NCBI RefSeq assembly: GCF_017163705.1
Contig: NZ_JAFIWB010000004.1
Span: 186,001-250,000 of the forward strand
DNA: 64,000 nt
Direction: 5' to 3'
Source of the DNA: Xanthomonas bonasiae
GTDB taxonomy: Bacteria; Pseudomonadota; Gammaproteobacteria; Xanthomonadales; Xanthomonadaceae
Program-made: the position numbers and the translations under genes
Shown here: in pieces, positions 56,933-64,000 of the stretch
How the letters are laid out: the number at the start of each line of letters is the position of its first letter
How positions within the stretch are numbered: position 1 is the stretch's first letter
The notes under the pieces: generated by a model
The model's input: the letters and a program-made list of their open reading frames with translations, nothing else
Told to the model about the DNA's origin: nothing
Databases searched by the model: none

Positions 56933-57793
56933 ATGACCGACACCCTCACCGCCGCGCCCGCGCGCATCGCGCGCACCATCCGTGGCCGCGCCACCGCCGA
57001 CGGCGACGGGGTCAGGCTGACCCGCGTCATCGGCGGCGGCGAACTGCCCGAGCTGGACCCGTTCCTGCTGCTCGACGAATTCGGCACCGACCGCGCCGAG
57101 GCCTACATCGGCGGTTTCCCCAGCCATCCGCACCGCGGCTTCGAGACCGTCACCTACATGCTCGACGGGCGCATGCGGTACAAGGACAACCACGGCAACG
57201 AAGGCCTGCTGACCCCGGGCAGCGTGCAGTGGATGACCGCCGGCCGCGGCCTGGTGCATTCGGAGATGCCGGAGCAGGAGTCCGGGCGCATGCGCGGCTT
57301 CCAGCTGTGGGTGAACCTGCCGGCGCGCGACAAGATGACCGCGCCGCGCTACCAGGAATTCGCGCCCGAGCGCATCCCGCTGGCGCAGCCGGCGCCGGGA
57401 GTGACGGTCAAGGTGATCGCCGGGCAGGTCGGCGACGTGCACGGGCCGATCGCGCAGCCAGCCACCGATCCGCTGTATCTGGACATCGCGCTGGACGCCG
57501 ACGCGCGCTGGGACCACCTGTTGCCGGCCGGGCACAACGCGTTCGCCTACGCCTACGAGGGCGCCGCGATGCTGGGCGAGGGCGAGGCCGCGCGCGAGCT
57601 GCCGGCGCAGACCCTGGCCGTGCTCGGCGGCGGCGACCTGCTGCAGTTGCGGGCAGGCGCGGCGGGCGCGCGGCTGATCCTGGTCGCCGGCCGGCCGTTG
57701 CGCGAGCCGGTGGCGCGGCACGGGCCGTTCGTGATGAACACGCGCGAAGAACTGATGCAGGCCTTCGTCGATTTCCAGGAAGGGCGGTTCTAG
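56933..57793 (+). CDS. Pirin family protein (bicupin)
   Basis: A 286-residue pirin with two cupin folds. The N-terminal cupin carries the metal ligands in FPSHPHRGFETVTYMLDG and QWMTAGRGLVHSEMPE. The second cupin lies near residues 170-270 (AYEGAAMLGEGEAA). Bacterial pirins bind iron and may work as quercetin dioxygenases or modulators. The length is typical. An AGGAG site precedes the ATG. A second pirin gene lies 2.3 kb away in opposite orientation. Confidence 0.94.
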   Translation: MTDTLTAAPARIARTIRGRATADGDGVRLTRVIGGGELPELDPFLLLDEFGTDRAEAYIGGFPSHPHRGFETVTYMLDGRMRYKDNHGNEGLLTPGSVQWMTAGRGLVHSEMPEQESGRMRGFQLWVNLPARDKMTAPRYQEFAPERIPLAQPAPGVTVKVIAGQVGDVHGPIAQPATDPLYLDIALDADARWDHLLPAGHNAFAYAYEGAAMLGEGEAARELPAQTLAVLGGGDLLQLRAGAAGARLILVAGRPLREPVARHGPFVMNTREELMQAFVDFQEGRF

Positions 57794-57827
57794 CGGCCTG
57801 GGGTGGCGATCGACACGCCATGAAACC

Positions 57828-57898
57828 CTGTAGGAGCGGCTTCAGCCGCGACAGGTTCTACCCGGAGGGAATCTGTCGCGGCTGAAGCCGCTCCTACA
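57828..57898. repeat. Inverted pair of REP-like palindromes
   Basis: A plus copy (57828-57854) and a minus copy (57873-57898), both with core GGAGCGGCTTCAGCCGC, are separated by 18 bp. They lie between the 3' ends of convergent genes (pirin and a secreted protein). Confidence 0.88.
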
Positions 57899-57913
57899 AA
57901 GGTGTCGGCAGGT

Positions 57914-58384
57914 TCAGCGATCCAGCGCCACGCTGGTCGGACGCATGTCCAGTCCCTGCACCAGCGACTGCAGCGATTGCAGCTCCTGCACGTCGCCGGC
58001 ATCGATCCAGACCTGGGCGTAGTGGTCCTTGCCCAGCTCGACCACGGTGACCCGGCGCGAGGCCAGGCCCGGCGCATCGACTCCGCCCAGATCCGGCCGG
58101 TACCAATGCACGCTCTCGCCGGCGATGCTGCCTTTCTCTTCGCGCAGGTTGCGCGCCAGCGGGATGTTCGGGTCGCGCGAGGTCAGCATCATGCCAAGCA
58201 CCTGGCGGCCGTCGGCGGCCGTCGCGCGGCACACGATGAAGCCCTTGTCGCTACGCTCGCTCCACTGCAGGTTGGACTGCGGCGGCAGTTGCGGACAGTT
58301 CTGCGCCTGTTGCGCCATGGCCGTGGCCGCCGCCAGCACGGCAGGCAGGACCGACAGGCCGGTGAGCCAGTTTGCAACCCTCAT
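57914..58384 (-). CDS. Hypothetical secreted protein
   Basis: A 156-residue exported protein with a signal peptide (WLTGLSVLPAVLAAATAMAQ). The mature region has two Cys (QNCPQLPPQSN and FIVCRATAADG) and beta-strand-rich C-terminal parts (RRVTVVELGKDHYAQVWIDA). I do not recognise a family. The start at 58384 was chosen so that the signal peptide begins at the N-terminus. It is convergent with the pirin gene. Confidence 0.72.
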   Translation of the reverse strand: MRVANWLTGLSVLPAVLAAATAMAQQAQNCPQLPPQSNLQWSERSDKGFIVCRATAADGRQVLGMMLTSRDPNIPLARNLREEKGSIAGESVHWYRPDLGGVDAPGLASRRVTVVELGKDHYAQVWIDAGDVQELQSLQSLVQGLDMRPTSVALDR

Positions 58385-58758
58385 TCGCGATGTCCCCATG
58401 CACCGCCGCGTTGCGACGGTATCGATCTTCAGCGCACGCCGACGCAGGCGCACGGCACGTCACCCTCATTCCTTTGCGGGATCCGCGTGCAGTGCATACC
58501 CCTACGCAATGCGTGTCCCGGTGTGCGGCCGCCATTTCCCCGCCGCTGCCCGAACCATAGCCCAGCGAGCGGCACTTGACAATTGGAATGCGGGTCGAAA
58601 ACCTGCGAGCCGGCACCGGCGTGGGGCGGCGCTCGCCTGAATGCAGTCAGTGGGCGGTGGCCGCTGCGGCGCCCGTGCCGCGTTGAAGCAGGGGATGCCG
58701 CCGCGCCAGCAGGCGCATTGCGGTGTCGTCCTTCCATCCCTGTAAAGGAGTACAGCCC
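58385..58758. other. Intergenic region, no gene seen
   Basis: About 370 bp between divergent small genes. Short open frames have no family resemblance. A clear AAAGGAG ribosome site for the next gene lies at its right end. Confidence 0.5.
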
Positions 58759-59034
58759 ATGCCCAGCATCGATCCGCGCAGATTCGTCATCGTCGCCAGC
58801 TACCTGTCGCCCGGCGTCGCCGTCGGTGGCGGCGGTTTCGTCATCGTCGGCGGCAAGGTGATCAAGGTGCCGCCCAAGGGCCTGCGCCAGCTGCAGGCGG
58901 TCTACACCCTGCTCGAGGCCAGCGACGGCGTAAGCAACAAGGCCCTGGCGCAACAGCTGCAGCAGCTTGCGGTGGACTTGGTCGACGACGCGGTGCCGGC
59001 AAAGGGCCGCGTGGCGGCCGCTGCGGCGCGCTAG
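58759..59034 (+). CDS. Small hypothetical protein
   Basis: A 91-residue protein without signal or recognised domain. The N-terminal half is Gly/Val-rich beta sequence (FVIVASYLSPGVAVGGGGFV), the C-terminal half is helical (GLRQLQAVYTLLEAS, then ALAQQLQQLAVDLVDD) and ends in Ala. A strong AAAGGAG ribosome site stands before the ATG, and the coding frame keeps the expected high third-position GC, so I accept it as a gene. Confidence 0.6.
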   Translation: MPSIDPRRFVIVASYLSPGVAVGGGGFVIVGGKVIKVPPKGLRQLQAVYTLLEASDGVSNKALAQQLQQLAVDLVDDAVPAKGRVAAAAAR

Positions 59035-59237
59035 CGCGTTTCGCGATCCGCTTTGACGCAGTGGGAAAGCGACTCCGGGTGGCCTCGCTCATCGGTCGTG
59101 ACGGGCCTGACCGATGGTGCCCGCGGCGACGGGCGACACCAGGCCGCCCGGCGTCGCTCCCTCGGGTCGCGGCGTCCTGGTCGACATGCCGCGATGCGCG
59201 GCGCCGCGCCCGAATCACGCCGATCGCGCCGGCCGCC

Positions 59238-60107
59238 TTACTTGCCCGGTTCGGGCAGCGGGATGAATTCCTGGTCGTCGCCGGGGATCAGCCCGAAGCG
59301 GCCCTCGCGCCAGTCCCGCTTGGCCTGCTCGATGCGCTCGGTGGAGCTGGACACGAAGTTCCACCACAGGTGGCGCGGCCCGTCCAGCGGCTCGCCGCCC
59401 ATCAGCATCGCCTTCAGCGGGGTCTTGGCGCGCAAGCGTCCGCGCGCGCCGGCTTCGGGCAGCACCAGGTAGCGCGCGGGGATGTCCACGCCGTCCAGCT
59501 GCGCCTCGCCTTCCAGCACGTACAGCGAGCGCTGCACGTGGCCCGTGTCCAGGTCGATCTCCGCGTCCGCGTCCAGGTCCAGCGCCACGTTGAGCGTGTC
59601 GGCGAACACCTTGACCGGCGATTCCTCGCCGTAGGCGCGGCCGGCGATCACCCGCAGCCACACCCCGTCGCGGCGCTGCTGCGGCAGGCTGGCGGCGGCA
59701 TGGTGGTAGAACGCCGGCGCGGTTTCCTCGGCCGATTTCGGCAGCGCCACCCAGGTCTGCATGCCGTGCAGCGGATGCGGCTGCGCGCGCAGCGACGTAG
59801 GCGTGCGCTCGGAATGGGCGATGCCGCGGCCGGCGGTCATCCAGTTGACGTCGCCGGCGCGGATCACCTGGTCCGAGCCGAGCGTGTCGCGGTGGCCGAT
59901 CTCGCCGGACCACAGGAAGGTCACCGTGGCCAGGCCGATATGCGGATGCGGGCGCACGTCCACGCCGTGGCCGGGTTCGAAGATCGCCGGACCCATGTGG
60001 TCGATGAACACGAACGGGCCGACGCTGCGCGCCTGCAGGCTGGGCACCGAACGGCGCACTTCGAAACCGCCGATGTCGTGGACGCGGGGAGCGATCAGGG
60101 TGGGCAT
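59238..60107 (-). CDS. Pirin family protein (bicupin), second copy
   Basis: A 289-residue pirin. The first cupin has the ligands in RPHPHIGLATVTFLWSGEI and DVNWMTAGRGIAHSERT; the second runs through ALDLDADAEIDLDTGHVQRS and LVLPEAGARG. It is not a close copy of the pirin at 56933: the sequences match mainly in the metal-binding motifs. The start MPTLIAPRVHDIGGF was chosen because an upstream in-frame ATG adds an unconserved stretch. Confidence 0.94.
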   Translation of the reverse strand: MPTLIAPRVHDIGGFEVRRSVPSLQARSVGPFVFIDHMGPAIFEPGHGVDVRPHPHIGLATVTFLWSGEIGHRDTLGSDQVIRAGDVNWMTAGRGIAHSERTPTSLRAQPHPLHGMQTWVALPKSAEETAPAFYHHAAASLPQQRRDGVWLRVIAGRAYGEESPVKVFADTLNVALDLDADAEIDLDTGHVQRSLYVLEGEAQLDGVDIPARYLVLPEAGARGRLRAKTPLKAMLMGGEPLDGPRHLWWNFVSSSTERIEQAKRDWREGRFGLIPGDDQEFIPLPEPGK

Positions 60108-60463
60108 GCGCGGCCTCGCGGACGTGGGAACAAGGGGGACGAGCTTCGCATGCGCGATGGCCGAAGTGGGAGCGTTGCGGCAAGACGGACTGTCCCGGGC
60201 CGCAGTGTTTACTGTGTCGCATGGGGCGAGTCCTCCCAAGGCTGGGTCGGCGTTGCGCCGCGATTGGCATGCGTGTTCGGCATGCCAGACTAGCGAAATC
60301 GCATAGTGCTGAAGGGCGCGCGTTTTTTGTCTGCAAATTTGTAACTTTGGGTGATGTTATCGACGGCGAACCGGAATAATCGGGCGCTGCCGGCCGGGGC
60401 CGTCCCGGCCTGCAGCGTTGCAGCGCGCTCGCTGCATTCCTCCCCCAACTCGAGAGCATCCTG
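60108..60463. other. Intergenic region before a small secreted gene
   Basis: About 356 bp. The part 60300-60380 is clearly more AT-rich than its surroundings (GTTTTTTGTCTGCAAATTTG and following) and probably contains the promoters of the two divergent genes. No gene is seen. Confidence 0.55.
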
Positions 60464-60850
60464 ATGATCCGTTCGTCGAAATCCAGCAATACCGTCACCG
60501 CCGTGCTGTCGATCGCGATGGCGCTGGCGGCGTTTGCCGCCGTGCCGGCACAGGCGCAAAGCGCCGACATCAATGTCCCCACCGTGATCATCAACAACCT
60601 GTGGAACGCCAAGGCGTTGCTGGTGGCGGGCGGGCAGGGCGGCGGATGCTATCCGGTCAACAACGGCGGCCGCGTCGCCGGCCCGACGCTGCGTACCAAT
60701 ATTCGTTACACCGCGATCGGCATGAGCTCGGCCAATTGCGCCGGCGGAACCGGCCTGGCCAGCGTTAACCTGCAGTTCTTCGCGCGCCCGCGCCCGGCCG
60801 GCATGTACATCCAGATCGTCAACGGCGGGATCAACATCGGCAACCGGTAG
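60464..60850 (+). CDS. Hypothetical secreted protein
   Basis: A 128-residue exported protein with a signal peptide (VLSIAMALAAFAAVPAQAQ). The mature part of about 95 residues is rich in Asn, Gly and Val, with two Cys (GGGCYPVNNGG and SSANCAGGTG) and a C-terminal beta-like stretch (MYIQIVNGGINIGNR). Family is not recognised. The AT-rich upstream region and its Asn-rich chain differ from neighbours and could mean foreign origin or strong expression. Confidence 0.68.
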   Translation: MIRSSKSSNTVTAVLSIAMALAAFAAVPAQAQSADINVPTVIINNLWNAKALLVAGGQGGGCYPVNNGGRVAGPTLRTNIRYTAIGMSSANCAGGTGLASVNLQFFARPRPAGMYIQIVNGGINIGNR

Positions 60851-60988
60851 TCGCCAGCGATGCCCACCGCCGGCCATGCGCGATCGACGCGTGGCCGGCG
60901 GCATCGCATCGCGCTGCTGCAGGCCGTGCTTGCCGCCGCCGCGCACCGCGCAGGCGGCACCCGACGCATCGATGCGTAGCGGCTGGAT

Positions 60989-61705
60989 TCAGAACAACTG
61001 CCCGCTCTCGGCCGCCTGCATCGTGACCTCGCCGCGGCGCGAGGCCAGCCGGTCGGCCAGGCGGGTCGGCTCCGGCAGCCGGTAGCCGCGCAGGTAGCGT
61101 TGGGTCCAGTCCAGCGCGCTGTCCACCGCGACGCGGTGGCCGGGCGAGACGATCAGCGGATTGCAGCGCGGCTTGCTGCGCAGCGCCCAGCCGACGGTGT
61201 CGCCGCGGTGCACGATGGGGCTGCGGTCGCCGGCCTGCGGCCCGGGTTCGTCGTGGCGCCCGGCCAGCAGTTTCTTGGCCACGCCGATGCTGGGCAGGCC
61301 GGTGACCACGCCGAAGTGCGCGGCGATGCCGAGCCGGCGCGGATGGGCGATGCCCTGGCCGTCGACGAACACCAGGTCCGGACGCTGCCGCAACAGGGCC
61401 AGCGCGGCCAGCAGCGCCGGCAGTTCGCGGAAGCTCAGCAGTCCCGGCACGTAGGGCATCGAGGTCGGCACGCGGGCGATCTCGGCCTGCTGCGGCTGCA
61501 GGGTGTCGGCGTCGATGAGCACGGCGGCGGCGCGGGTAATGCGGCCCTCGTCCTCGAAGCCGACGTCGAATCCGGCCAGCCAGCGCGGCGGGTCCGGCAC
61601 TTCGTCGTGCAGCCGCACCTGCTTGGCCAGCGTGGCCTGCAACGCCCGCGCCTGCACGATGCTGCCGTCCCAGTCGCCGAAGACCTTGTGCGAAGAAGTA
61701 TCCAT
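60989..61705 (-). CDS. nfi: Endonuclease V (deoxyinosine 3' endonuclease)
   Basis: A 238-residue DNA repair enzyme that nicks DNA one base 3' of deoxyinosine. The family motifs are present: [13 protein letters not shown] with the catalytic Asp, [20 protein letters not shown] with the PYIPG wedge, and [19 protein letters not shown] with the second Asp. The length is standard. It is oriented opposite to the secreted gene next to it. Confidence 0.96.
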   Translation of the reverse strand: MDTSSHKVFGDWDGSIVQARALQATLAKQVRLHDEVPDPPRWLAGFDVGFEDEGRITRAAAVLIDADTLQPQQAEIARVPTSMPYVPGLLSFRELPALLAALALLRQRPDLVFVDGQGIAHPRRLGIAAHFGVVTGLPSIGVAKKLLAGRHDEPGPQAGDRSPIVHRGDTVGWALRSKPRCNPLIVSPGHRVAVDSALDWTQRYLRGYRLPEPTRLADRLASRRGEVTMQAAESGQLF

Positions 61706-61750
61706 TTGCGAATGATCGCGCCGCATTCGTGGCCGTGGCGTGGAGGAGCT

Positions 61751-61993
61751 GGGAATGGGGAAACGGGAATGGGGAATCGTCGAAGCATGCTCCTGATCGA
61801 TGTCTGGCGACGAGAGGTCGCGGTCTCGACGAGAGGGGGACGGTCGTCGGCGCCGATCCGCTTGCGTTCCAGCGCAGCGTCAGCCCGGCGTGCCCTTTGT
61901 AGGAGCGGCTTCAGCCGCGACAGATCGCCAGACGGCAAAGCGCGCCGGAACGCCAAGCCGTTTCCATTCCCCATTCCCGACTCCCCATTCCCA
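61751..61993. repeat. GGGAATN inverted pair enclosing a REP-like palindrome
   Basis: A plus-oriented GGGAATN array (61751-61779) and a minus-oriented array (61961-61993) flank about 180 bp. Within this stretch a REP-like palindrome lies at 61898-61923 (plus orientation). The right array ends near TACAAT (62003-62008), a possible -10 box of gpmA. Confidence 0.8.
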
Positions 61994-62052
61994 GCCACCG
62001 GCTACAATCCAGGGCCGCACGACCCACGCATCCCCCAACGGAGACCGTCGCA

Positions 62053-62802
62053 GTGACCCGCAAACTCGTACTGTTGCGCCATGGCCAGAGCCAGTGGAAC
62101 CTGGATAACCGCTTCACCGGCTGGGTGGACGTGGATCTCACCGAGCAAGGCCGCCAGGAAGCCGCCGCCGCCGGTCGCCTGCTGCGCGAGGAGGGGCTGC
62201 AGTTCGACGTGGCGCACACCTCGGTGCTCAAGCGCGCCATCCACACCCTGCAGGGCGCGCTGAAGGAACTGGACCAGGACTGGCTGCCGGTACACAAGAG
62301 CTGGCGCCTCAACGAACGCCACTACGGCGGCCTGCAGGGCCTGGACAAGGCCGAGACCGCGGCCAAGCACGGCGAGGAACAGGTCAAGATCTGGCGCCGT
62401 TCCTACGACATCCCGCCGCCGCCGATGGAGGCCGACGATCCGGGCCATCCGCTGCACGACCGCCGCTACGCCACGCTCGACCGCAACGCGTTGCCGGCCA
62501 CCGAGTCGCTGGCGACCACGCTCGAGCGCGTGCTGCCGTACTGGCACGACGCGATCGCGCCGCAGCTGAAGGCCGGGCAGACCGTGCTGGTCACCGCGCA
62601 CGGCAACTCGTTGCGCGCGCTGTACAAGTATTTGAACGGCGTCTCGCGCGAAGAAATCCTGGAACTCAACATCCCCACCGGCATTCCGCTGCTGTTCGAG
62701 CTGGACGACGAGTTGAAGGTGCAGTCCTACCGCTATCTCGGCGATCCGGAAGCGGCGAAGAAGGCGGCCGAAGCGGTGGCCAACCAGGGCAAGGCGAAGT
62801 AA
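62053..62802 (+). CDS. gpmA: 2,3-bisphosphoglycerate-dependent phosphoglycerate mutase
   Basis: A 249-residue glycolytic enzyme that interconverts 3- and 2-phosphoglycerate. The phosphohistidine lies in [20 protein letters not shown] near residue 10. Other motifs are [27 protein letters not shown] and the second His in [14 protein letters not shown]. The start is GTG. A C-terminal Lys/Ala-rich tail ([14 protein letters not shown]) extends the usual end slightly. Confidence 0.97.
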   Translation: MTRKLVLLRHGQSQWNLDNRFTGWVDVDLTEQGRQEAAAAGRLLREEGLQFDVAHTSVLKRAIHTLQGALKELDQDWLPVHKSWRLNERHYGGLQGLDKAETAAKHGEEQVKIWRRSYDIPPPPMEADDPGHPLHDRRYATLDRNALPATESLATTLERVLPYWHDAIAPQLKAGQTVLVTAHGNSLRALYKYLNGVSREEILELNIPTGIPLLFELDDELKVQSYRYLGDPEAAKKAAEAVANQGKAK

Positions 62803-62838
62803 CACCCGCGCGGCACGCGCCGCATCAAGGAGGATGGG

Positions 62839-63099
62839 ATGGGTGGATTCAGCATCTGGCACTTCGTGATTCTGTTCGTCGTACTGGCGCTGCCGGTGCT
62901 GGTCTTTGCGGCGGTATGGCTGGCCATGCGTCGCGACCAGCGTGCGCAAGCATCCCAGCGCGCTGCTTCGCCGCCGCCGTTGCCACCGGCGGCATCGGTG
63001 GAAGCGCGGCTGCGCGCGCTCGAAGCATTGCGCGCGCAGGGCCTGATCGACCAGGCGGAGTACGAACGCCGGCGCCAGCAGATCCTCGCCGAGTTGTGA
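62839..63099 (+). CDS. Small membrane protein with SHOCT domain
   Basis: An 86-residue protein with one N-terminal transmembrane segment (FVILFVVLALPVLVFAAVWL), a Ser/Pro linker and a C-terminal SHOCT domain (ALRAQGLIDQAEYERRRQQI). SHOCT domains are short helical pieces at protein ends with unknown function. The gene follows gpmA by about 36 bp with an AAGGAGG site. Confidence 0.85.
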   Translation: MGGFSIWHFVILFVVLALPVLVFAAVWLAMRRDQRAQASQRAASPPPLPPAASVEARLRALEALRAQGLIDQAEYERRRQQILAEL

Positions 63100-63124
63100 G
63101 CGCGCCGCGCGGCGGCGCGCGGGC

Positions 63125-64000
63125 TCAGTCGCCGCCGCTCGCGTCCACCCACACCCGCATCTCGCCTTCGCCGCGGTTGGCCCAGGCGAAGTAGGGCACG
63201 AAGGTCAGGGTCTGCGCCTGTCGCGACGGCGGCAGCGCGTCGTAGCGGTACAGCGGCGAGGCGTCGGCCTGCGCATCGTCGTGGCCGTGCAGGCGTTCGC
63301 CTTCGGCCTGCAGCAGCACCTGGCCGGCCAGCGTGCCGCTGCCGGGTTCGCTGCGGATCGCCGCGTCGGCGGGCAGGCGCAGCTGGTGCAGCTGCGTGCC
63401 GTTGTCGGCCTGCTCCAGGCAGTAGACCAGCGGCCCGCGCTGCAGCGCGACCTTGCCGGCCAGATGGCGCACGCGCGGATGGCCGCTGACCCGCATCGGC
63501 GGCATCGGCAGGCGCAGGTGCAGGGTGTCGCCGCGCTGCCAGCGCCGGCGCAGCACGCAGTAGCCGTGCTGCAGATGCGCCTCGATCGCCACCGCTTCGC
63601 CGTTGAGTTGCAGTTGCGGCGTACGGCACCAGTCAGGCAGGCGCAACGCCAATGCAGCTTCGATCGGCGCCTCGCAATCCACGCTCAGTTCCACCTGTTC
63701 CTGCCACGGGTACTCGCCACGCTGGCGCAGGGTCAAGGTCTGCCCGTCCACGTCGAACGCGGCGTCGCTGCCGACGTACAGATTCACGTAGAGCGTGTCG
63801 TCGCGGCGGGTGTAGATGTAGTGGCCGAGCGAGGTCAGCACGCGGGCGATGTTCGGCGGACAGCAGGCGCAGCCGAACCAGCGCTGGCGCACCGGCTTGA
63901 CGTGGTCGAAGCCGTGGTTGCCGTGCACGGTGGGCGGATGCACTTCCAGCGGATTGACGTAGAAGAAGTGGCGCCCGTCCAGCGCCATGCCGGCCAGCAC
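63125..64000 (-). CDS. Glycoside hydrolase family 127 (DUF1680) enzyme, partial
   Basis: This is the C-terminal 291 codons of a GH127-type protein, a family with beta-L-arabinofuranosidase activity; the N-terminus is outside the window. The zinc-site segment FGCACCPPNIARVL shows the conserved Cys pair of GH127, one of which acts as nucleophile. The rest is the C-terminal beta-sandwich part (HLAGKVALQRGPLVYCLEQA, then LTFVPYFAWANRGEGEM). Arabinose release from plant polymers would fit a plant-associated bacterium; that is inferred. Confidence 0.9.
   Translation of the reverse strand: MLAGMALDGRHFFYVNPLEVHPPTVHGNHGFDHVKPVRQRWFGCACCPPNIARVLTSLGHYIYTRRDDTLYVNLYVGSDAAFDVDGQTLTLRQRGEYPWQEQVELSVDCEAPIEAALALRLPDWCRTPQLQLNGEAVAIEAHLQHGYCVLRRRWQRGDTLHLRLPMPPMRVSGHPRVRHLAGKVALQRGPLVYCLEQADNGTQLHQLRLPADAAIRSEPGSGTLAGQVLLQAEGERLHGHDDAQADASPLYRYDALPPSRQAQTLTFVPYFAWANRGEGEMRVWVDASGGD

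Overview
The window is high-GC chromosomal DNA from a gammaproteobacterium of the Xanthomonadaceae, most likely Xanthomonas. The sequence-level reasons are: a fused aspartokinase-diaminopimelate decarboxylase gene; a murL-murD2 pair (the L-Glu ligase plus epimerase route to D-Glu in peptidoglycan known from Xanthomonas); an effector with the XVIPCD tail used by Xanthomonadaceae type IV killing systems; and two dense families of intergenic repeats typical of this group, namely heptameric GGGAATN/GGGATTN arrays and REP-like palindromes with core GCGGCTTCAGCCGC. No tRNA, rRNA, CRISPR array, complete IS element or prophage was recognised. Both window edges cut genes: a TonB-dependent receptor on the left and a GH127 enzyme on the right.

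Layout. 1-1515 holds the receptor, with a Fur-box-like site upstream. 1.8-8.1 kb is a leftward suf operon (Rrf2 regulator, sufB, sufC, sufD, sufS) followed by a GNAT and a Rieske ferredoxin. 8.3-14.9 kb is mostly housekeeping and stress genes: a SET methyltransferase, a PfpI amidotransferase, DUF1439, DUF3861, an M23 peptidase, a DUF533 protein, an HU-like nucleoid protein, OsmC and a glycine-zipper protein. 15-21.6 kb carries PhzF and then lysC-lysA, murL and murD2, a block joining meso-DAP metabolism to peptidoglycan precursor synthesis. 21.6-24.4 kb has a dienelactone hydrolase, a polyprenyl synthase and ssb.

25.3-35.1 kb is the most coherent accessory system. Two convergent transcription units appear to encode oxidation of a sugar or glycoside at C3: a Tat-exported GMC dehydrogenase with its small subunit, a cytochrome c, a 3-keto-disaccharide hydrolase (DUF1080), three xylose-isomerase-like TIM barrels, a Gfo/Idh/MocA oxidoreductase and an MFS importer. 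A LacI-family regulator lies beside them. The same palindrome TGCAATCGATTGCA lies in front of both units, so one regulator probably controls them together.

35.2-40 kb is an envelope cluster: a TetR regulator divergent from a DUF3313 lipoprotein, a MipA/OmpV protein, an LpxR-like lipid A deacylase and a degenerate SDR, with a strong promoter directly abutting a perfect 19-bp palindrome. 40.1-50.7 kb looks like peptide use (two S9 peptidases, POT and OPT transporters) plus a DUF819 membrane protein. 50.8-52.8 kb encodes a predicted antibacterial lipase effector with its likely ankyrin immunity protein. 53-63 kb contains a HAD phosphatase, cstA with a ybdD-like gene, two pirins, endonuclease V, gpmA and small secreted or hypothetical proteins.

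The GGGAATN elements are more than spacers here. One fills the whole sufB-sufC gap up to the sufC start codon, one supplies the stop codon of the dienelactone hydrolase, and one lies in frame inside murD2.
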